A stretch of 64,000 nt of DNA from Gnetum montanum. Taxonomy: Eukaryota > Streptophyta > Gnetopsida > Gnetales > Gnetaceae. A program made the translations under genes and the position numbers. Under the pieces are notes generated by a model. It searched no databases. It worked only from the letters and a program-made list of their open reading frames with translations, and was not told the DNA's origin. This document shows positions 22,526 to 35,112 of the stretch, one piece after another; the first letter of the stretch is position 1; each line of letters starts with the position of its first letter. The stretch spans positions 213,341-277,340 of the forward strand of contig MNCI01001978.1 of assembly GCA_015680685.1 (NCBI GenBank), read 5' to 3'.

Positions 22526-25515
22526 CTATTTTCTAGATGGTTCACCTTCATGTCCTGTGTTTGGTTGACTGTTAGGTGGCGTCATGGGTACTGCATTAAG
22601 TGGAGTGGGTTTAGGTGGTCCTACAGCTAACCGTTGATGCTCCTTCTCCAAGCATTCACGCGTAAGCTTATCTGCTAAGCATTCTTGCATGTGGCATGGG
22701 GGCATGGTTGGTTTTGAGGCCTCAGGTTGCCTTGGGATTCGTACAACGTATGGAGTCGGGTGGGGTTGCGATTGGACAGTCAGATGTGGTTGAGCAAAAG
22801 GTTGGCTAGGCACCCTGATGATGTAAGGACTGGGTTTACTTTGCATTTGGGAGGTGGAGGGTTGGTAATCATTAGGACCTTCAAGTGTCCTAACAACGTA
22901 TGGGGTTGGTTTGGGCGGAGGTTGGACCTCCGCTGTTGCAACTGTGGGCAGCACTCGAACTACGAAAGGGGCAGGCCGAGTAGGAGGGGTTGGTAGATTT
23001 GAGGTAGTGATGGCGGGAGGTACACGCACTACATATGATTTTTGTGGGGCATATAATGGTTGAGGCATGGATGTTGAGGTAGTGGAAGGAATACGAACTA
23101 CAAATGGCTTGTTAGGCGTTTGTTGTTCATAGTTAGAGTAGACGGTGTTGACGCTAGGTATTTCAGATTCATCATCTAGGTAGATTGTGTTAATAACGTA
23201 CAGTGCCTCCTTGGTATTCAGAGGATCTTTGTAGACACCCATAGCCTGGTTCTGCAGTTGGACCGGGTTGGCCTCATCAAAAGTGATTTGGCCTCCATTG
23301 ATCATTCGTTGTATGTCTTGTTTCAGGGTAAAATAGTAATCCGTGCCATGCCCATTACGTTGGTGATAGTTGCAGAAGCGATCCATCCTGAAACCTTTGG
23401 GTACTGGGGGTTCATCTGGCATTGCTAAGCTTGGGTTCTAAACTAGTTGACAGAACCGGTCATGTCTCTGGATAGCAGCAGGAAATAACTGTTTGTGTTT
23501 CATTAATCTAGCTTTCAGGAGTTGATCGAATAGCTGGGATGGCTTCATAGGTAGTGGCGTATATTGGGAGGGTTCTTTTCTCTCAAAGTTTCTCGTACAG
23601 TTTTGTGTTGGGTTCTACGATGATGATGATTCTAGTGCAGTCGCAGGAGTAGGTTTAGTATAATTAGTAGGGGTAGTAGGCGGTTTGTTTGGTTGTGCCA
23701 CATTTTCTTGTTGCACTTCTGCTATTGCCGCTATAGTTTTTTTAGCCTTTTCCTTGTCTTTTTTACTGTGTTGATTTTTAAAGGCTAAGTAGGCAGGATC
23801 GTGGCTATTTTGAGCCGCCTCTTCTATATTTTTAATTTGTACAAAGGCTTGATTAAGGTTATGCGCATTGAGATAATATAACTTGGATTTGAAAATTCAT
23901 TAACAGCCCTCTTTAGAATGGTGAGCAGATATGTCTGGGGGATTGGCTCGTGTAGCTCATTGAGAGCAGCACTCCAACTTTGGATGAACTTTTGTATGGG
24001 TTCCAGAGGTGCTTGTTTAACCTGTATAAGGCTATCAAGTATCACTTTAGGTCTCAGGTTATACTTGAACCTATTCATGAATTGATGTAATAACTCTTCC
24101 AGGGAAAAGATGGAATTTCTTAGCAACGCCTGGTACCAATCAAGTGCTCTCCCTACGAGGGACATAGGGAACACTCGCAAAATGGCATGGGGCCAAGCTT
24201 GGAGCAATGCGCATTCTAATCTAAATGTTATAAGGTGAGCATTGGGGTCTTCTTCTCCATTATATTTAGTTAGCATGGGTAATGATACACCTTTGGGCAA
24301 GGTTAGGGGTAGAATGGAAGAGCTGATGGGGTCATCGTGGTAAAAGTCCACTACCTTCAACTCTCTGTCGGCAGCTGTTCTGAGGCGTTTGACCTCGTCA
24401 GTTAATTCCTGCATTAGTTTTTTAGCATCTACCTAGTCTTGGGCACTAGGTGACATGGTGGCTTAGGGATGTTGTGCAATGTATAGACTAGATTGTTGAA
24501 TAGTAGGTTGGAAGGTTGAAAGCTGCGTAGTTGGCAGTTGTACTTGTGGAATGTTCATAGCAGGTGGTACTAAGGATGGCACATTGTAGGTGAGGGGTTG
24601 TTGTTGTGGTTGTGTTTGGGGGATGTTAACTGGTGGCATTGTATGAGGTGGTATGTTGTAGTGAGGGGGTTGATGTGGTTGAGCACCCATCGCTGCCCAT
24701 TGCCTAGTCATGTTTTGTGTAGGAATCCCCTGAACTTGTTGAGTTATGGCGGTAAAAGGAGCTCCGTGAGTTTGGACCCGGGGGATATAATGGGTAGACA
24801 TAGATGCTGGTATCACATGCAGCATCCCAATCATGCGAGGTGGGAAGGTTTCCCCTACATTATTTTGAGGGGGTTGCATTTGTAAGAATGGGGGTGCTGT
24901 AGTTGCGGGAGAAATTGCGAGGGGAATCATGTTGACTTGAACGTCGGTTGGTGGAGGAATTGGGACGAGTGCGGCTGCGTCTTGTTGAGGTGCATGCACT
25001 TGCATGATGTTCAGTGGTTGGAGGGATGAAGTTTCACTCGTGAATGGGTGAAACAATGGGTTTATATAAGTTTGTGGGCTAAGGGTGTGGTATGAGTCTT
25101 CATGTTCAAATTGGGCAGCGAACTCATCCTCCTCTTCCGGTTGAGGGTTTACTACGGGCTGATCTAATGATTGGCTCCTTTGCAGGAGGAGTTGTGAGAT
25201 GAGCTCAGAGTAAGGCTCTAGAACAAGGATGATATCGTATGTGGAAGGAATGAACTCTTGCCCTCCCCTATAGAAAAGCTCGTATTGCCTTTTAACTTCT
25301 ATTTCGGCTCAGTCCACAGCTAAGCCGGCTTGTATTTTCAGGCATATGAAGTTGTACTAGTCTTGACTTATGATGTTAGATGATGGGTTCCTCCCTTGCA
25401 ACCTAAGGGATCGATGAGGCCCCACTGTGGGTTGTGTCGTGGGCTGTTGGACAGCCATGGTGCCCACGATGTCGGTGACTTGGGTGGTTGTAGCGGTGGT
25501 GTTTGCGGTGTTCAT
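22526..25515 (-). pseudogene. gag: E1 gag
   Basis: ATG at 25513-25515, aligned with the E3 start (38151). N-terminal part reads RSLRLQGRNPSSNII, shared with E3. Next is a Pro/Gln-rich region (24463-25056), then the retrotransposon gag core (23880-24414) with FRLECALLQAWPHAILRVFP and RALDWYQALLRNSIFSLEEL. A frameshift lies at about 23830-23880. The last part (22526-23422) has the zinc knuckle CNYHQRNGHGTDYY, in which the final Cys is Tyr, then six PYVVRVP-type repeats and an Arg/Glu-rich end. Two nonsense codons are near the start (QD-stop-YNF, VD-stop-AEI), both with Gln in E3. Gag forms the particle that packages element RNA. Confidence 0.88.
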
Positions 25516-26140
25516 GATGAGCAGTTGAGAATTTGACGTAGTGAAGGGATATGGAATTAGTGTATTTAGTGCAGCGTAAACCTACGTTCGTGACGTACAG
25601 CATATACACTGGGCCTCAGTTTAGGCTTCAGTGTAGATGGTGTAGATAGCATATAGGTATGTAGCCTATAGTGTCAGCATAGAGAATCTACGACATAGAG
25701 TGTGCAGCGTATATGCTCAGCAACGTATACAGCATCAGCATACAGCGTAAATAGGGTTACAGCATACAGAGTGTAGCGTATACGGACGGCAGCGTAAACG
25801 AGTTTAGGGTGTAGAAAGGGTCTTGTATGTAGCGTAGATAAATTCTACAGCGTAAAGTGAGCAGCGTATGTGTTAGCAGCGTAGACGTTGGGGATTTTGC
25901 AGACAGTCGGTGTATGGTCAGCAGCGTAAATGCTGAGAGACTTGCAGATGGTAAGTTTTAGATGGAGTAAGTCTTAAATGGAGTAGCGTAGATGCTTGAC
26001 AGCATAGATGCTGGATGGTTTGTAGAAAGTTAGTTTTAACAAATCAGCGTATATGCTGGGAGGCTTGCAGACAGGGTCAACGTATACTCGACAGTGTAGA
26101 TGCTGGGAGTTTTTGAAGCATAGTAAGTTTAAGGTAGAGG
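25516..26140. repeat. E1 5' leader with GCGTA repeats
   Basis: Between PBS and gag. Dense in CAGCGTAAAC, GCGTATACG and AGCATATACGC forms, about 25 occurrences of the GCGTA core or its decayed GCATA form. No open frame of its own is seen. Confidence 0.75.
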
Positions 26141-26157
26141 CCCTCCTTCTAGCGCCA
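26141..26157 (-). other. Primer binding site of E1
   Basis: The minus strand reads TGGCGCTAGAAGGAGGG five bases after the 5' LTR end. TGG pairs with the CCA end of a tRNA. E3 has nearly the same site at 37467. I cannot name the tRNA with certainty. Confidence 0.75.
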
Positions 26158-26162
26158 ATTTC

Positions 26163-27384
26163 TGTACTGTCTGAAATCGTTGATCTTCGGCTGGAAGGAA
26201 ACAGAGACTTGGAGATACCCGGACATGCACAGAAGATCCTACCTTCACCTGAGGACGAGCTAGAATGAGCAAAGGTAGAGTACCTTGGATGGTCTGCATG
26301 TGGATCAGGCAAGGATTTCCTCGAACGTACACCGAGGTGCTATACATTGGGTTATACGTGAACGGTGTAACAGGCGTAAAACAAAGTGTAAATAGCGTAA
26401 TTGATGTGAACAGAACATAAAAAAAATACATGCAACAATTAATGCAAATTGTAACAGATTTTAGGAAGAAAATGTAACAATGACATTTCAAAATGAGAGT
26501 ACAATGCACCGGTCTAATGCAGTTGTGTCTTTGACACAAGGTGGACGAATAGTCCTTGTGGATGCAGGGAGGACTGATGGCTAGCTCAAACTATAGGCAC
26601 AGCGTAGAGGCTGTATGATCAACGTACAAGGTTGTCCAATGTACAAGGTTCTCTGCTCTAGTTCTCAGTGTCTCTATTTTTCTCTGGTTTGCTTCAAATT
26701 TTGCCAACCGACCTGGATCTAGTAAAAAATTGGGGCTTTTATACAGGTTTTGATGTTAGACTTGGGTTGGGAGACACGTGGCGCATTGACCGGGTGCAAA
26801 AGCATGAAATTTACAAGTGTACAACATGTTACATTTGCTGAGCGTATACGCTGAGTGTATATGCTATATCAGGTGGGCGTAGACTCTAGGCGTATACACT
26901 GGGCATATACGCTGGATGTGCTGGGCTTGTACGCTAGGCATATACGTTGTGGATGCTGGGTATATACGCTAGGCGTATACGCTGATGGTTGCTGCCTTGT
27001 ACCAAGTCTTGTTCTGTAGTGTTGTTTCCATGTTGTCTTTAGGGATTGCATGCCAAGCGTATGCATCAGTCGTACAAGCTGGACATACTCGTGGGGAGTG
27101 TACGCTGGTCATGCACACTAGGCGTATATGCTAGACGTATACGCTGTGAACTTCAGGCATATACGCTATGGATGTCGGGCGTATACGCTGGGCATATACA
27201 CTGTGGATGTGGACTTGAGCGTATACGTTGGGTGTATATGCTAGGAATGCATACTTAGTGAAATTAAATATCTGATCTCTGAAGTTGCCATGTTTGATAC
27301 CAGATGTAGCCGTGGTCGTTTGCGGGTCGCAGTGACCTGCTTCTTGTTGGAAAAGTACTAAGCTCAAAATTTTGTGATGTTTCA
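26163..27384 (-). repeat. E1 5' LTR
   Basis: 1222 bases, TGTACT to GTTTCA on the plus strand, followed by GAGGG. It holds a TATA box (minus strand, 26736-26746, CTGTATAAAAG) and the GCGTATACGC cluster at about 26838-27240. It aligns with 9386-10689 and, reversed, with 36216-37461. Confidence 0.93.
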
Positions 27385-27389
27385 GAGGG
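27385..27389. repeat. Target site duplication of E1, right copy
   Basis: GAGGG, identical to 9381-9385. The sequence beyond continues the satellite A unit that E1 interrupts. Confidence 0.88.
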
Positions 27390-28829
27390 AATTCTCTAGG
27401 AGGGCACTCTTAGGAAGACTTCTCTCAAGGACACTGCTCCCGATGAGGGTGCTCTCAATGAGGGTGCTCTAGCAGAATGCTCCTAATGAGGGCATCCTTA
27501 GAGAGACTGCTCTCAAGGAGGGCGTTCTCAAGGAGGGCACTCTTAAGAAAACTGCTCTCTAAAAGAATGCTCTCGAGGTGAAAACTCTCAATGATGGCAC
27601 TCCAAGGAGAACGCTCCTGATGAGGACATCCTCAAGGAGACCATTCTCAAGGAGGGCATTCTCAGGGAGGGCACTCTTACAAAGATCACTCTCAAAGAGA
27701 CCACTCTCAATGAGGATGCTGTCAGGGAGACCAATCTCAACGAGGGTGCTCCAAGAAGAATGCTCTTAATGAGGGCGTCCTTAGGGAGACCACTCTCAAG
27801 GAGGATGTTCTTAGGGAAAGCACTCTTAGGAAGGGTGCTCTCCAAAAGAACACTCTCAAGGTGAAAACTCTCACGTGTGTAACGCAAGGTGCTCTCATGG
27901 AGAATGCTCTCACAGAGGCCACTCTAACGGAGGATGCTCTCAGCGAGAACGCTCTCAAGGAGGGAACTCTTCCATAAAATGCTCTCAACGAGGGCACTCC
28001 AAGGAGAATGCTTCCAATGAAACCACTATCAGAGAGACCACTCTCAAGGAGGGAATTCTCAGGGAGGGCACTCTTAGGAAGACCGCTCTCAAGAAGGATG
28101 TTCTCCATGGAGACCGCTCTCAACGAGGGCGCTCCAGGGAGAATGCTCCTGATGAGGGCATCCTCAATGAGATTTCTCTCAAGGAGGGTGTTCTCAAGGA
28201 GGGAACTCTTAGGAAGGGCACTCTATGAAAGAACACTATAAAGGTGAAAACTCTAATGTACGTAATGCAAGGTGCTCACATGGACAATGCTCTCATGGAG
28301 GCCACTCTTGGGGAGGGCACTCTCGAGGGGAACATTCACATGAGGGTGCAAGGCACTCTCAAGGAGAATGCTCTTGCGAAGGCTACTCTGACGGAGGCAG
28401 CTCTCAGGGAGAATGCTCTCAGGGAGGGCACTCTTTGATAGAATGCTCTCAACTAGGGTGTTATAGGGAGAACACTCCCACCGAGAGCGCTCTCAACGAG
28501 AACGCTGTCAGGGAGGACGTCCCTAGCAAGACCGAGCTCAAGAAGGGCACTCTCCAAGAGAACACTCTCAACAAGTGCACTCTCGAGGAGAACACTCTCA
28601 TGTGTGCAACACAAGGTGCTCTCAGGGAGGTCACTCTAAGGGAGAGCGCTCTCGTGGAGGGGAGACTTTGAAAAGGAGCTCTCAACAAAGGCACTCTCGA
28701 GGAGAACAATCTCACGTGTGTAGCGTAAGGCACTCTCAAGGAGAACGCTCTTCAAAAGGCCACTCTCACAGAGAATGTTCTTAAGGAGATGCTCTCAACC
28801 AAGCGTTGGCTGAATGGAGCTTCATGACA

Positions 28830-28900
28830 AAATTTATAAGGGTGCAGGACGGTATGGCTAACACTGGCCCAATCAACATATATAGGGAGAGATAGTGTTC
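28830..28900 (+). promoter_or_regulatory. Pol I promoter-like cassette A2-1, inverted
   Basis: Core TATATAGGGAG on the plus strand at about 28879-28889, after TATAAGGGTG and CCCAATCA. It points opposite to all but one other copy and thus toward the next cassette (29530), 0.65 kb away. Confidence 0.55.
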
Positions 28901-29506
28901 TCCATGGGGGCACACTCTTGAGGATGCTCTTGGGGAGGGCATTCTCAAGGAGGGCACTCTCCAAGAGAAAACTCTCAATGAGGGTGCTTTCGAGGAGAAC
29001 ACTCTCACATGCATAGCACAAGGCATTCTTAGGGAGGGTGCTCCAAAGGAGAACGCTCTCAGGTGCATAGCGTAAGATGCTCTCAGGGAGAATGCTGTCA
29101 GCAAGAATGCTCTCTAGAAGAGTGTTCTCATGGAGGGCACTCGCATAGAGAGTGTGCTCATGTTGAGCATGCTCAAGGAGGGTGCTCTCATGGAGAACAC
29201 TCTCAAGGAGGGCATTCTCAGGGAGAATGCTTTTAGGGAGGCCACTCCCAGAAAGAGTGCTCTACAATAGAATGCTCTCAACGAGGGCTCTCTCATTGAG
29301 AACGCTCTCAAATGCACAATGCAAGGCTCTCTTAAGGAGGACACTCGTAGAGAGAACACCATCACATGCATAGCAAAAGGCACTCCCACGGAGAGTGCTC
29401 TCACAAGTGCTACATGAGGCACTCTCGTGAGAGCGTTCTCTTGTCAATGTAGCTATGCGAGGCACTCTTGTGAGAGTGCTCTCGCGAGAGCATTGTGAGA
29501 TGCTCC

Positions 29507-29585
29507 CAAGAAGAATGATATGTCTCCCTATATATGCTAATTGGGCCAGTTTTAGCCATACCATCATGCACCCTTATAAATTTGT
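29507..29585 (-). promoter_or_regulatory. Pol I promoter-like cassette A2-2
   Basis: Minus-strand core TATATAGGGAG at about 29525-29535. Together with A2-1 it forms a divergent/convergent pair that is repeated at 45645 and 46280. Confidence 0.55.
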
Positions 29586-31289
29586 TCATGAAGACCATGT
29601 TCTCAAAAAGAGCGTTCTCAGAGAGGGAGCACCAAGTAAGGGCGCCCTCAGTGAGAACGCTCTTGTAGAGAGCACTCTAGCAAAGGCCACTCTCCACGAG
29701 AATGCTCTCAACGAGCATGCTCTCGAGGAGAACATTCTCACATGCGTAATGCGAGGCACTCTCAGAGAGGGTGCACTCAGTGAGAACGCTCTTAGGAACA
29801 CCCCTCTAACAGAGGGCGCTCTTTGAGAGAACGCTTTCAACGAGGGTGCTCTTGAGGAGAACACTTTGATGAGCATAGCACAAGGCACTCTTAGGAAGGG
29901 TGATCTCAGGGAGGCTGCTCTAACAGAGGGTGCTCTCATAGAGAATGATCTCGTGAAGGGTAGTCTTAAGGAGGACGCTATTGAAGAGGGTGTCCTCATC
30001 GAGCTTGTTCTTAGGGAGGGCACTCTCATGGAGGGCACACTTCAAGAGAACACTCTCAACGAGGGCGCTCTACAAGAGACCACTCTCACGTGCGTAGCAC
30101 AAGGTGTACTCAGGGAGAACACTCCCACAGAGGGAGGTCTCAGGGAGGGCACTCTAATGGAGGGTGCTCTCTAGGACAATGCTCTTGGGGAGGGTGCTCT
30201 CGAGATGAACACTCTCACATGCGTAGCACAAGGCACTCTCAGGGAGAATGCTTGGAGGGAGGCCACTCTCCAAGAGGGTGCTCTTAATGAGAACACTCTC
30301 ACGTGCGTTGCACAAGGTGCTTTCATGGAGGGTGCTCTCAAGGAGAATGCTCTCCAAAAAGCCACTCTAACAAAGGGTGCTCTCATGGAGAACATTCTCA
30401 TAGAGCATGCTCCTAAGGAGGATGCTCTCAAGGAGGGCGTTCTCAAGGAGATCATTCTCTTGGAGGGCACTCTTAGGAAGGGCACGCTCTAAGAGAATTC
30501 TCTTAACAAAGGTGCTCTAAAGGAGAACACTCCCAGATGCATAGCACAAGGCACTATCAGGGAGAACGCTATGAGGAAGGCCACTCTCAAGGAGAGCGCT
30601 CTCCAGGAGTGTGCCCTCCGAGATGGTGCTCTCAATGAAAACACTCTCACATGCATAGTAGAAGGTGCTCTCGGGGAGGGCACTCTCAAGGACAACACTC
30701 TCAGGGAGCACACTCTTAAGGAGGATTCTCTCAAGGAGGGCATCCTCAAGGAGAGCATTCTTAAGAAGGGCACTCACCAAGAGAACACTCTCAATGAGGG
30801 TAGTTTCAAGGAGAACACGCTCACGTACATAGCGCAAGGCGCTCTCAGGGAGGGCGTTTCAAAGGAGAACGCTCCCACATGCGTAGCGTAAGGTGCTCTT
30901 GGGGAGAACACTTTCAGTGAGAACACTCTCCACGGAGGGTGATCCCACAGAGAGTGCACTCACATTTAGCATGCTCAGGGAGGGTGCTCTCATGGAGAAC
31001 ACTCTTAAGGAGGGCATTCTCGAGGAGAACACTTTCAAGGAGGCCACTCCCAGGAAGAGTGCTCTCCAACAGAATGCTCTCAACAAGGGCTCTCCCATTT
31101 AGAACGCTCTCAAATGCACAACAAAAGGCTCTCTTAGGGAGGACACTCCAAGAGAGAACACCATCACGTGCATAGCAAGAGGAACTCCCATAGAGAGTGC
31201 TCTTGCAAGAGCTGCATGAGGCGCTCTCGTGAGAGCATGCTCTTGCCAACGTAGCTATAAGAGGTCCTCTCATGAGGACACTATGTAAT

Positions 31290-31372
31290 GCTCCCAGGAA
31301 GAATGCTACCTCTCCCCATATATGTTGATTAGGCCAATTTCAGCCATACCATCTTGCATTCTTATAAATTTT
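31290..31372 (-). promoter_or_regulatory. Pol I promoter-like cassette A2-3
   Basis: Minus-strand core TATATGGGGAG at about 31313-31323. This is the first copy of the B-type variant, in which the A before the G run is missing. Confidence 0.5.
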
Positions 31373-32859
31373 TTCAAGAAGACTGCGTTCTCAAAAAGAG
31401 CACCCTCAGAGAGAGAGCACCAAGTAAGGGAACCCTCAAGGAAAACGCTCTCGGGGAGGGTCCTCTCAACGAGAACACTCTTAGGGAGGGTGCTCTCAGC
31501 AAGAACACTCTTGGGGAGGGTGCTCTCAGCCAGAATTCTCTAACAAAGGGCACTCTCCATGAGAATTCTTTCAACAAGCATGCTCTTGAGGAGAACATTC
31601 TCATGTGCGTAACACAAGGTGCTCTCAGAGAGGGTGCACTCAATGAGAACGCTCTTAGGAACACCTCTCTAATGGATGGTGCTCTTCAACAGAATGTTCT
31701 CAACGAGGGTGCTCTTGAGGAGAACACTCTCATGAGTGTAGCACAAGGAGAACACTCTTAGGGAGGATGATCTCAAGGAGAACACTCTTAGGGAGGATGA
31801 TCTCAAGGAGAATGCTCTTAGGGAGGCTGCCCTAACAGAGGGTGCTCTTGTGGAGAATGGTCTCACAGAGGGCATTCTTAAGGAGGACGCTATTGGAGAG
31901 GGCATCCTCATCGAGCCCGTTCTCAGGGAGGGCACTCTCATGGAGGGCACGCTCCAAGAGAATGCTCTCAATGAGGGTGCTCTCCAGGAGAACACTCTAA
32001 CACTCTCATGTGCGTATCACAAGGTGTACCCAGGGAGAACACTCCCATGGAGGATGCTCTTAATGAGAACAGTCTCACGTGCGTACTAGATGGCAATTTT
32101 GGGGTGGGCTCTCTCAAGGAGAACTCTCTCAAGGAGAATGCTCTCAAGGAGCATGCTCTCGAGGAGGGCATCCTCACGTGCATAATACATGGCACTCTCA
32201 AAGAGGGTGCACTCAATGAGAACACTCTGAGGAACACTACCCTAATGAAGGCTGCTCTTCGAGAGAACACTCTCAACGAGGGTGGTCTCAAGGAGATCGT
32301 TCTCAAGGAGGGCACTCTCCAAGAGAACACTCTCAATGAGGGCGCTTTTGAGGAGAAAGCTCTCACATGCATAGTGTAAGGCACTCTCAGGGACGGTGCT
32401 CCCAAGGATAATGCTCTCACGTGCGTAGCATAAGGTGCTCTTGAGGAGAACACTATTAGTGAGAATGCTCTCTAGGAGAGGGTTCTCATGGAGGGTGCTC
32501 CCACAAAGAGCATGATCACGTTGAGCATGCTCAGGGAGGGCACTCTCATGGAGAACACTCTCAAGGAGGGCATTCTTGGGGAGAATTCTTTTAGGAAGGC
32601 CACTCCTAGGAAGAATGCTCTCCAACAGAATGCTCTCAATGAGGGCTCTCTCATTGAGAACACTCTTAAATGTGAAATGCAAGGCTCTCTCAAGGAGTAC
32701 ACTCCAAGAGAGAACACCAGCATGTGTGTAGCAAGAGGCACTCCCATGGAGAGTGCTCTCGTAGGCGTTGCATGAGGCACTCTCGTGAGAGCACTCTTGC
32801 CAGTGCAGCTATGTGAGGTGCTCTCAAGGAGCACACTCTCAAGGATGGCATCTATTTGG

Positions 32860-33030
32860 CCAACACTTGGACTCGTGAGAGCACTCGTGCCACTGTAGCT
32901 ATGCGAGGTGCTCCCATGGAGAGCACTCTCACGAGAGCACCATGCGGTGCTCCTAGGGAGAACACTACCTCTCTCCATATCTGCTGATTGGGCTAGTTTT
33001 AGCCATACCATCCTACACCCTTATAAATTT
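32860..33030 (-). promoter_or_regulatory. Pol I promoter-like cassette A2-4 at the A/B satellite border
   Basis: Core GATATGGAGAG, more decayed. Ahead of it stand the island phrases GCTATGCGAGGTGCTCCC and GAGCACCATGCGGTGCTC (a damaged palindrome). Satellite B begins directly after it. Confidence 0.5.
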
Positions 33031-33834
33031 GGTCACGAGGGACTATTGGGCCAACACTTGGTCACGAGGGTCCGTTGGGGCAACCCTTGGTCATGAGGGA
33101 CCGTTTGGAAAACACTTGGTCATGAGGGACCATTGGGCCAACCCTTGGTCACGACGGACCGTTTGGCCAACAGTTGGTCATGAGGGACCGTTGGGCCAAC
33201 ACTTGGTCACGAGGGTCCGTTGGGACAACCCTTGGTCATGAGGGACCATTTGGCGAACACTTGGTCATGAGGGACCATTGGGCCAACCCTTGGTCATGAG
33301 GAACCGTTGGGCCAACACTTGGTCATGAGGGACCGTTGGGCCAACCGTTGGTCACGAGCGACCATTTGGCCAACAGTTGGTCATGAGGGACCATTTGGCC
33401 AACCCTTGGTCACGAGGGACCGTTTGGCCAACCATTGGTCATGAGGGACCATTGGGCCAACACTTGGTCACGAGGAACCATTGGACCAACAATTAATCAT
33501 GAGGGACCATTTGGCCCACACTTGGTCATGAGGGACTGTTGGGAAAATAGTTGGTCACAAGGGATTGTTTGGCCAACAGTTGGTCATGAGGGACCGTTGG
33601 GCCAACCCTTGGTCATGAGGGACCATTTGGCCAACACTTGGTCACGAGGGACCATTGGGCCAACCCTTGGTCATGAGGGACCACTGGGCCAACCCTTGGT
33701 CACAAGGGACCATTTGGCCCATAGTTGGTCATGAGGGACTGTTGGGCAAACAGTTGGTTACGTGAGAGCGCTCATGCCAGCGCAGCTATGCGAGGTGCTC
33801 CCATGGAGAGCACTCTCATGAGAGCACCGTGTGG

Positions 33835-33920
33835 TGCTCCCAGGGAGAATGCTACCTCTTTCCATATATGCTAATTGGGCTAGTTTCAGCCATACCATCC
33901 TACACCCTTGTAAATTTGGT
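33835..33920 (-). promoter_or_regulatory. Pol I promoter-like cassette B1-1
   Basis: Core TATATGGAAAG, with a GAGCACCGTGTGGTGCTC near-palindrome ahead of it. Confidence 0.45.
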
Positions 33921-35029
33921 CACAAGGGACTGTTGGGCCAACCATTGGTCATGAGGGTCCATTTGGTAAACACTTGGTCATGAGGGACTGTTGTGTCAAC
34001 ACTTGGTCATGAGGGACTATTGGGCCAAGGCTTGATCACGAGGGACTATTTGGCCAATAGTTCGTGATGAGGGACCATTGGACCAACACTTGGTCATGAG
34101 GAATTGTTGGGGCAACCTTTGGTCATGAGGGACTGTTGGACCAACCCTTGGTCACGAGGGTCCATTTGGCCAACACTTGGTCACGAGGAACTATTTCACC
34201 AACACTTGGTCACAAGGGACCGTTGGGCCAACACTTGGTCATGAGGGACCATTAGGCCAACACTCGGTCACGAGGGTCCGTTGGGGCAACCCTTGGTCAT
34301 GAGGGACCATTTGGCAAACACTTGGTCACCAAGGACTATTGGGCCAACCCTTGGTCATGAGGGGCCATTGGGCCAACACTTGGTTACGAGGGACTGCTAA
34401 GCCAACCCTTGGTCACGAGGGACCATTTGGCCAATAGTTGGTCACGAGGAACTGTTGGGCCAACCCTTGGTCATGAGGGACTATTTGACGAATCGTTGGT
34501 CACAAGGGACCATTGGGGTAACACTTGGTCATGAGGGACCATTGGGCCAACCCTTGTCCATGAGGGATCATTTGGCCCACAATTGGTCATAAGGGACCAT
34601 TGGGAAAACAATTGGTCACAAGGGACTGTTTGGCCAATAGTTAGTCACGAGGGACCGTTGGTCATGAGGGACCGTTGGGCCAACCCTTAGTCACGATGGA
34701 TGGTTTGGCCAATTGTTGATCATGAGGGACCGTTTGGCCAATCGTTGGTCACGAGGGACCGTTGGGCCAACACTTGGTCACGAGGGACCATTGGGCCAAC
34801 CCTTGGTCATGAGGGACCATTAGGCCAACCCTTGGTTATGAGGGACTGTTGGGCAAACAGTTGGTTATGAGGGACCATTGGATCAATGCTTGGTCACAAG
34901 GGATCGTTTGGCCAACACTTGGTAACAAGGGTCCTTTGGGCCATAGCTTGGTCACGTGAGAGTGCTCGTGCCAGCACAGCTATGCGAGGTTCTCCCATGG
35001 AGAGCACTCTCGTGAGAGCATCGTGCGGT

Positions 35030-35112
35030 GCTTCCAAGGAGGACGCTGCCTCTCCCCATATATGCTGATTGGGCCAATTTTAGTCATATCATCCTGCACC
35101 CTTATAAATTTG
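35030..35112 (-). promoter_or_regulatory. Pol I promoter-like cassette B1-2
   Basis: Core TATATGGGGAG at about 35053-35063; palindrome reads GAGCATCGTGCGGTGCTT. Confidence 0.5.

Larger units (their letters stand above)
9386..27384 (-). mobile_element. E1: Ty3/Gypsy Tat-lineage LTR retrotransposon, 18.0 kb, structurally complete, decayed
   Basis: Complete element in minus orientation inside satellite A. The order in sense direction is 5' LTR (26163-27384), PBS, a leader rich in GCGTATACGC-like motifs, gag, protease, a reverse-strand gene insert, RT, RNase H, a second (archaeal-type) RNase H, integrase, a noncoding tail with tandem repeats, PPT and 3' LTR (9386-10689). The additional RNase H after the pol RNase H and the gag zinc knuckle (CxYHxxxGHxT type) are known hallmarks of the Tat lineage (Ogre, Grande and relatives). 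LTRs begin TG and end CA. Gag has one frameshift and several stops, and pol has six stops, so the element cannot be autonomous. The two LTRs differ by transitions only in the 137 bases compared, which fits decay of methylated DNA. Confidence 0.92.
27390..32860. repeat. Satellite A, block 2
   Basis: Continuation of the 15-base array. After about 28240 a variant type appears with CACGTGCGTAGCACAAGG and CATGTTGAGCATGCTC landmarks, and with an inverted promoter cassette. From about 28250 to 32200 it runs parallel to block 3 with an offset of about 16.75-16.8 kb. A perfect 30-base tandem doubling lies near 31745-31805. The block ends at the transition to satellite B near 32860-33015. Confidence 0.9.

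Noticed and set aside
22727-22996. 89-codon plus-strand frame in E1 gag, and 40247-40867 minus in E3 gag
   Set aside because: Both are mirror frames of the Pro-rich gag repeats.
28860-28900. Ordinary Pol II promoter (CCAAT plus TATA) for the cassettes
   Set aside because: Not excluded. I prefer Pol I because of the TATATAGGGG form, repetition in rDNA spacer and direction; no open frame follows that would need Pol II.
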